Position numbers and translations under genes: made by a program
Source: Bacteroidales bacterium
Lineage (GTDB): Bacteria; Bacteroidota; Bacteroidia; Bacteroidales; Tenuifilaceae
Direction: 5' to 3'
Length of the DNA stretch: 64,000 nt
NCBI GenBank assembly: GCA_013376985.1
Contig: JACABB010000008.1
Span: forward strand, 62,001 to 126,000
Shown: piece by piece, positions 60,556 through 64,000 of the stretch
Numbering within the stretch: the first letter of the stretch is position 1
Layout: each line of letters opens with the position of its first letter
Notes under the pieces: model-generated
The model's input: the letters and a program-made list of their open reading frames with translations, nothing else
The model's database searches: none
What the model was told of the DNA's origin: nothing

Positions 60556-62229
60556 ATGGCCGACGAAAAGATTATTTTTTCGATGGTTGGGTTGAGTAAA
60601 ACATTCCCACCTCACAAGAAAGTACTAAACAACATATACCTTTCATTCTTTTACGGAGCAAAGATTGGTATTATCGGGTTAAACGGATCAGGGAAGTCAA
60701 CTCTTTTAAAGATTATTGCTGGTATTGAAAAATCGTTTCAAGGAGAAGTTGTCTTTTCTCCTGGTTACAGAGTTGGATATCTTGAGCAAGATCCTCAACT
60801 CGATGACACAAAAACTGTAAAGGAGATTGTGCAAGAGGGTGTTCAAGAAGTTGTTGACCTATTAAAGGAGTATGAAGAGATAAATGTCAAATTCGGCGAA
60901 CCCATGGATGATGATCAGATGAATAAACTGATTGAACGTCAAGGTGAACTTACCGAAAAGATAGACCATGCAGATGGATGGAATCTCGATTCAAAACTCG
61001 AACGTGCAATGGATGCGCTTCGCTGTCCAGAGCCCAACGCAATGGTAAAAGTTCTTTCTGGGGGAGAACGTCGTCGAGTTGCTCTTTGCCGTCTCCTACT
61101 CCGCGAGCCAGAGATTCTTTTACTTGACGAACCCACCAACCACCTTGATGCGGAATCAGTACAGTGGCTCGAAATGCACTTACAGCAATATAAAGGAACT
61201 GTTATAGCCATAACGCACGACCGCTACTTCCTCGATAACGTTGCAGGTTGGATTCTTGAACTTGACCGTGGTGAGGGTATTCCTTGGAAAGGAAATTACT
61301 CATCTTGGCTCGACCAGAAAACCAAGAGAATGGCTCAAGAGGAAAAGACAGAAAGTAAGCGCAAGAAAACTCTGGAGAGAGAACTTGAATGGGTAAGAAT
61401 GTCGCCTAAAGCAAGGCAAGCAAAATCAAAAGCTAGATTATCAGCATATGATAGGCTTTTAAATGAGGATGTAAAGCAGAAGGAAGATAAACTAGAACTT
61501 TTTATTCCTAATGGGCCTCGCTTGGGTAATGTTGTAATTGAAGTTAAGCAAGTTACTAAAGCTTATGGCGACAAATTACTATTTGAAAACCTTGAATTTA
61601 ACCTCCCACCAAACGGTATTGTAGGTGTAATTGGCCCTAACGGTGCAGGTAAAACGACCCTATTCAGATTAATTATGGGATTGGACAAGGTTGATAAAGG
61701 AGAATTCAACATAGGTGAAACTGTTAAAATTTCATACGTAGATCAACAACACAAATCCATTGAACCCGATAAAACTGTGTTTGAGGTAATATCAGGTGGT
61801 GCAGACAATATAATGCTTGGCGGAAAGCAAATAAATGCTCGAGCATACGTTGCTCGATTCAACTTCTCAGGTGCGGATCAAGAAAAGAAGTGCAATATTC
61901 TATCGGGTGGCGAACGTAACAGGTTACATCTTGCACTAGCATTACAAGAAGAAGGAAATGTTATTCTTCTGGATGAGCCTACTAACGATATTGACGTAAA
62001 TACACTTAGGGCGTTGGAAGAGGGAATTGAGAATTTTGCTGGCTGTGCAGTTATCATCTCGCACGACCGTTGGTTCCTCGATCGAGTTGCAACACATATA
62101 CTTGCTTTTGAGGGAAACTCACAGGTATTTTTCTTTGAAGGCTCCTACTCCGATTATGTTGAAAATCGTCGCAAGCGACTAGGTGATGAGGGGCCACATA
62201 GGATAAAGTATAGGAAGTTGATGGAGTAA
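60556..62229 (+). CDS. ettA: Energy-dependent translational throttle protein EttA (ABC-F)
   Basis: A 557-residue ABC-F protein without membrane domains. The first cassette has Walker A GLNGSGKST (near 40), signature LSGGERRRVALCR and Walker B LLLDEPTNHLD. A linker rich in Lys/Arg follows (ERELEWVRMSPKARQAKSKA). The second cassette has GPNGAGKTT (near 360), LSGGERNRLHLA and VILLDEPTNDID. Length and the ARQAKSKAR linker match EttA, which binds the ribosomal E site and gates elongation according to the ATP/ADP ratio. Confidence 0.95.
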   Translation: MADEKIIFSMVGLSKTFPPHKKVLNNIYLSFFYGAKIGIIGLNGSGKSTLLKIIAGIEKSFQGEVVFSPGYRVGYLEQDPQLDDTKTVKEIVQEGVQEVVDLLKEYEEINVKFGEPMDDDQMNKLIERQGELTEKIDHADGWNLDSKLERAMDALRCPEPNAMVKVLSGGERRRVALCRLLLREPEILLLDEPTNHLDAESVQWLEMHLQQYKGTVIAITHDRYFLDNVAGWILELDRGEGIPWKGNYSSWLDQKTKRMAQEEKTESKRKKTLERELEWVRMSPKARQAKSKARLSAYDRLLNEDVKQKEDKLELFIPNGPRLGNVVIEVKQVTKAYGDKLLFENLEFNLPPNGIVGVIGPNGAGKTTLFRLIMGLDKVDKGEFNIGETVKISYVDQQHKSIEPDKTVFEVISGGADNIMLGGKQINARAYVARFNFSGADQEKKCNILSGGERNRLHLALALQEEGNVILLDEPTNDIDVNTLRALEEGIENFAGCAVIISHDRWFLDRVATHILAFEGNSQVFFFEGSYSDYVENRRKRLGDEGPHRIKYRKLME

Positions 62230-62278
62230 AAAAAGTGAAAAGTGAAAACCAAAATCAAGCAACTTAAACATTATTAAT

Positions 62279-62635
62279 ATGAGAGACATAAACTACATCA
62301 ACTCCGAAGAGCAAACATTTTCAATGCTTTGTCATCTAAGCGCTTTAAGTGGTGCTATTATTCCTTTAGGACATATTCTTGGACCATTAATTTTTTGGTT
62401 AATTAAAAAGGATCAATACCCCGAAGTTGATCGACAAGGAAAGGATTCTTTAAACTTCCAAATCTCAATGACTCTCTGGATGCTTGTTTCAGGAATATTG
62501 ATCCTTTTAGTCATAGGTATTTTTGCTTTAATTGCTTTAGGAGTACTTGAACTTGTTATGATTATTATTGCTTCAGTAAAATCGAATAACGGAGAAAGGT
62601 TTAAATACCCGCTTACAATTGAGTTTATTAAATAA
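62279..62635 (+). CDS. DUF4870 small membrane protein
   Basis: A 118-residue protein with FSMLCHLSALSGAIIPLG, the hallmark start of DUF4870, then LGPLIFWLIKKDQYPEVDRQ and two spans in the second half (LWMLVSGILILLVIGIFALI and following). Function is unknown. It is close behind ettA (49-base gap) and is followed by a terminator. Confidence 0.85.
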   Translation: MRDINYINSEEQTFSMLCHLSALSGAIIPLGHILGPLIFWLIKKDQYPEVDRQGKDSLNFQISMTLWMLVSGILILLVIGIFALIALGVLELVMIIIASVKSNNGERFKYPLTIEFIK

Positions 62636-62679
62636 ATTTCTAGAAGGCTAAACATTTTTTAAAAGATATTTGTTAGACT

Positions 62680-62716
62680 AACCGCAGAGTGATTAATATC
62701 AATCTTTGCGGTTTTT
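62680..62716 (+). terminator. Rho-independent terminator after the DUF4870 gene
   Basis: AACCGCAGAG (62680-62689) pairs with CTTTGCGGTT (62704-62713), with one G-U pair and a 14-base loop, followed by TTTTTC. It separates the ettA unit from the ferredoxin/NrfD operon. Confidence 0.75.
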
Positions 62717-62729
62717 CTATTTGATGTTA

Positions 62730-62760
62730 TTGATTGATATGCCATTTTTCGATACATTTG
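62730..62760 (+). promoter_or_regulatory. Bacteroidota-type promoter of the ferredoxin/NrfD operon
   Basis: TTG (62730-62732), 20 bases, then TACATTTG (62753-62760), a full match to the TTG/TAnnTTTG consensus, 39 bases before the ATG at 62800. Confidence 0.7.
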
Positions 62761-62799
62761 AAAAAATAGCTTTTCTCATTTTATAATCGTTTCTCACCT

Positions 62800-63738
62800 A
62801 TGGAAGATGAATCCAAGAACCCAAAACCGAAATCACGAAGGGAGTTTGTAAAAAACATTGGTCTTATTGGTTTAGGCGGGATTGCCTTAGGAAGTTCGCT
62901 TTACGCAGCCAAACATTTCGAAGAAAAGAAGAGAGGGCAAAATGTAAAGTTACTTACGGCTGATGGTAAACTCGTTGAAGTTGATTTGTTGGATGTAAAA
63001 CAATTAGATGTTGATCGTTTAACCAATAATCAGGAACGGGGACGTAAGGGTATCCCCGGAAAGAGTTGGGTGATGGTTGTTGACCTTTCAAAATGTAGGA
63101 ATGCTCGTAAATGTATTGATGCTTGCCAATCGGCTCATCATCTGAGACCTGAGCAATATCATATCAACACTCTTCAGATGAAGGACACCGACAGAACCCC
63201 TGCTTACCATATGCCTAAACCCTGTCAGCACTGCGATAATCCACCATGCGTTTCGGTTTGTCCTGTTGATGCAACTTTTAAGCGAAGTGATGGGCCTGTT
63301 CTAATAGATAATGAACGTTGCATCGGTTGTCGATTTTGTATTGCTGCCTGCCCCTACTCTGCCCGCTCGTTCAACTGGTTTGAACCAAAGGATGCCGAAA
63401 AAGACAAGGATTTGGTTTACGATGTTGAACTAAATGTACCACAGAAGAAAGGAACAATCACCAAGTGTTGTTTCAGCGCAGATAGGCTTAGAATAAACCA
63501 ACTCCCCTATTGTGTTTCTGCTTGCCCTAATGGTGTTTACTATTTTGGAGATGAAAACGAAGATGCTATTACCAATGGAACAACAAAAGAAACGGTAAGA
63601 TTAAGTAAACTTTTAAGTGATAATGGAGCGTATCAGCTTATGGAGGAGTTAGGTACAAAACCAAGAGTTTTTTATCTACCCCCAAAAAACAGATTATTTC
63701 CATTCTCAGATAATACTGAAAACGAAAAAAAATCATAG
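62800..63738 (+). CDS. Tat-exported 4Fe-4S ferredoxin subunit (HybA/DsrO-like)
   Basis: A 312-residue protein with a twin-arginine signal (KSRREFVKNIGLIGLGGIAL). Four cluster regions are visible: KCRNARKCIDACQSAHH, CQHCDNPPCVSVCPVDAT, CIGCRFCIAACPYSAR, and the late TKCCFSADRL ... YCVSACPNG. The first lacks the second Cys of Cys-x2-Cys-x2-Cys-x3-Cys (Ala instead), a variant I have seen in relatives of this subfamily. It should pass electrons between an exported catalytic subunit and the membrane subunit encoded next (3-base gap). HybA-HybB of group 1 hydrogenases and DsrO-DsrP are possible parallels; the catalytic subunit lies beyond the window. Confidence 0.87.
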   Translation: MEDESKNPKPKSRREFVKNIGLIGLGGIALGSSLYAAKHFEEKKRGQNVKLLTADGKLVEVDLLDVKQLDVDRLTNNQERGRKGIPGKSWVMVVDLSKCRNARKCIDACQSAHHLRPEQYHINTLQMKDTDRTPAYHMPKPCQHCDNPPCVSVCPVDATFKRSDGPVLIDNERCIGCRFCIAACPYSARSFNWFEPKDAEKDKDLVYDVELNVPQKKGTITKCCFSADRLRINQLPYCVSACPNGVYYFGDENEDAITNGTTKETVRLSKLLSDNGAYQLMEELGTKPRVFYLPPKNRLFPFSDNTENEKKS

Positions 63739-63741
63739 AAT

Positions 63742-64000
63742 ATGGCGGAATCACAAACCAATATTCAGCAAGATAGTACTGTAGATAACCTCATTAAGGA
63801 TTTATTTCGAACAGTCAGACTCAACAAAGGGTTTAATATCTGGATGGGTTTTCTTTCGGTATCACTAGTCATTTGCCTTTATGCTTACTACATTCAGCTG
63901 CGCGATGGGTTGGGGGTTGCAGGAATTCGTGATTACGTTTCGTGGGGCATATATATATCGAACTTCGTTTTCTTTGTAGCAACAAGTTTAGTGGGAATGC
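63742..64000 (+). CDS. NrfD/HybB-type membrane subunit, 5' part only
   Basis: The frame opens with ATG at 63742 (MAESQTNIQQDSTVDNLIKD) and stays open to the right edge, giving 86 residues. A first membrane span (WMGFLSVSLVICLYAYYIQ) is followed by LRDGLGVAGIRDYVSWGIYI and the start of a second span (FVFFVATSLVGM), the pattern of NrfD/PsrC/HybB quinone-linked subunits. It starts 3 bases after the ferredoxin gene, so the two form a membrane electron-transfer module. Confidence 0.82.
   Translation, partial: MAESQTNIQQDSTVDNLIKDLFRTVRLNKGFNIWMGFLSVSLVICLYAYYIQLRDGLGVAGIRDYVSWGIYISNFVFFVATSLVGM

Overview
The window looks like chromosomal DNA of an AT-rich member of the Bacteroidota, most likely Bacteroidales or a relative. 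The grounds are the order PorG-like barrel, uppS, bamA, two Skp/OmpH genes and then murI; SPOR-domain and PD40/TPR envelope proteins; a fused OlsF-like aminolipid acyltransferase; TTG-N20-TAnnTTTG promoters; and few Shine-Dalgarno sequences. No rRNA, tRNA, CRISPR array or transposase gene was seen.

Layout. 1-2544 is the open end of a TPR/PD40/SPOR envelope protein, followed by a lone lysophospholipid acyltransferase (2834-3664). 4191-8956 is a visibly AT-richer accessory stretch: a small ORF, a metallophosphoesterase with an uncharacterised C-terminal extension, and a very large protein of unknown family containing a C8 tract. 9042-31694 is one long minus-strand block. It runs from four tandem secreted PQQ-like beta-propeller proteins, through a membrane-anchored propeller, an NHL propeller, a 4-Cys mini-protein, a Tat-type polyferredoxin, a NapH-type membrane Fe-S protein, a propeller with three membrane segments, a NuoE-NuoF fusion, a 2Fe-2S/FAD/Fe-S protein and another propeller, to a glycosyltransferase, an ABC ATPase and a giant FtsX-type permease. 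Eight spacers in 12.35-24.95 kb carry a palindromic repeat built of degenerate ACGCNAAG octamers, several fused to the stop codon of the neighbouring gene.

32091-45568 holds envelope and housekeeping genes on the minus strand: a TSP3/EF-hand barrel, a SPOR protein, a TGS-nucleoside kinase, murI, skp x2, bamA, uppS, two DUF6089/PorG-like barrels, nadK and a CBS protein. 45631-55522 is mixed: pdxJ, hydrolase, exonuclease, udk, manA, SiaB-like, flavin reductase, HslR-like, pth, rplY, prs, engB. 55883-62635 holds an M19 dipeptidase, the OlsF-like fusion, a secreted protein, ettA and a DUF4870 protein. The right edge starts a Tat ferredoxin plus NrfD-type membrane subunit operon that runs off the window.

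Reading of the central block (inference): NADH oxidised at the NuoEF fusion could pass electrons through the FAD/Fe-S partner and the NapH-type membrane protein to the exported polyferredoxin, and then to or from the propeller proteins outside the cytoplasmic membrane. The ABC transporter and glycosyltransferase suggest an envelope-associated product. No terminal reductase, hydrogenase H-cluster subunit or cytochrome is present, so the substrate is unknown.
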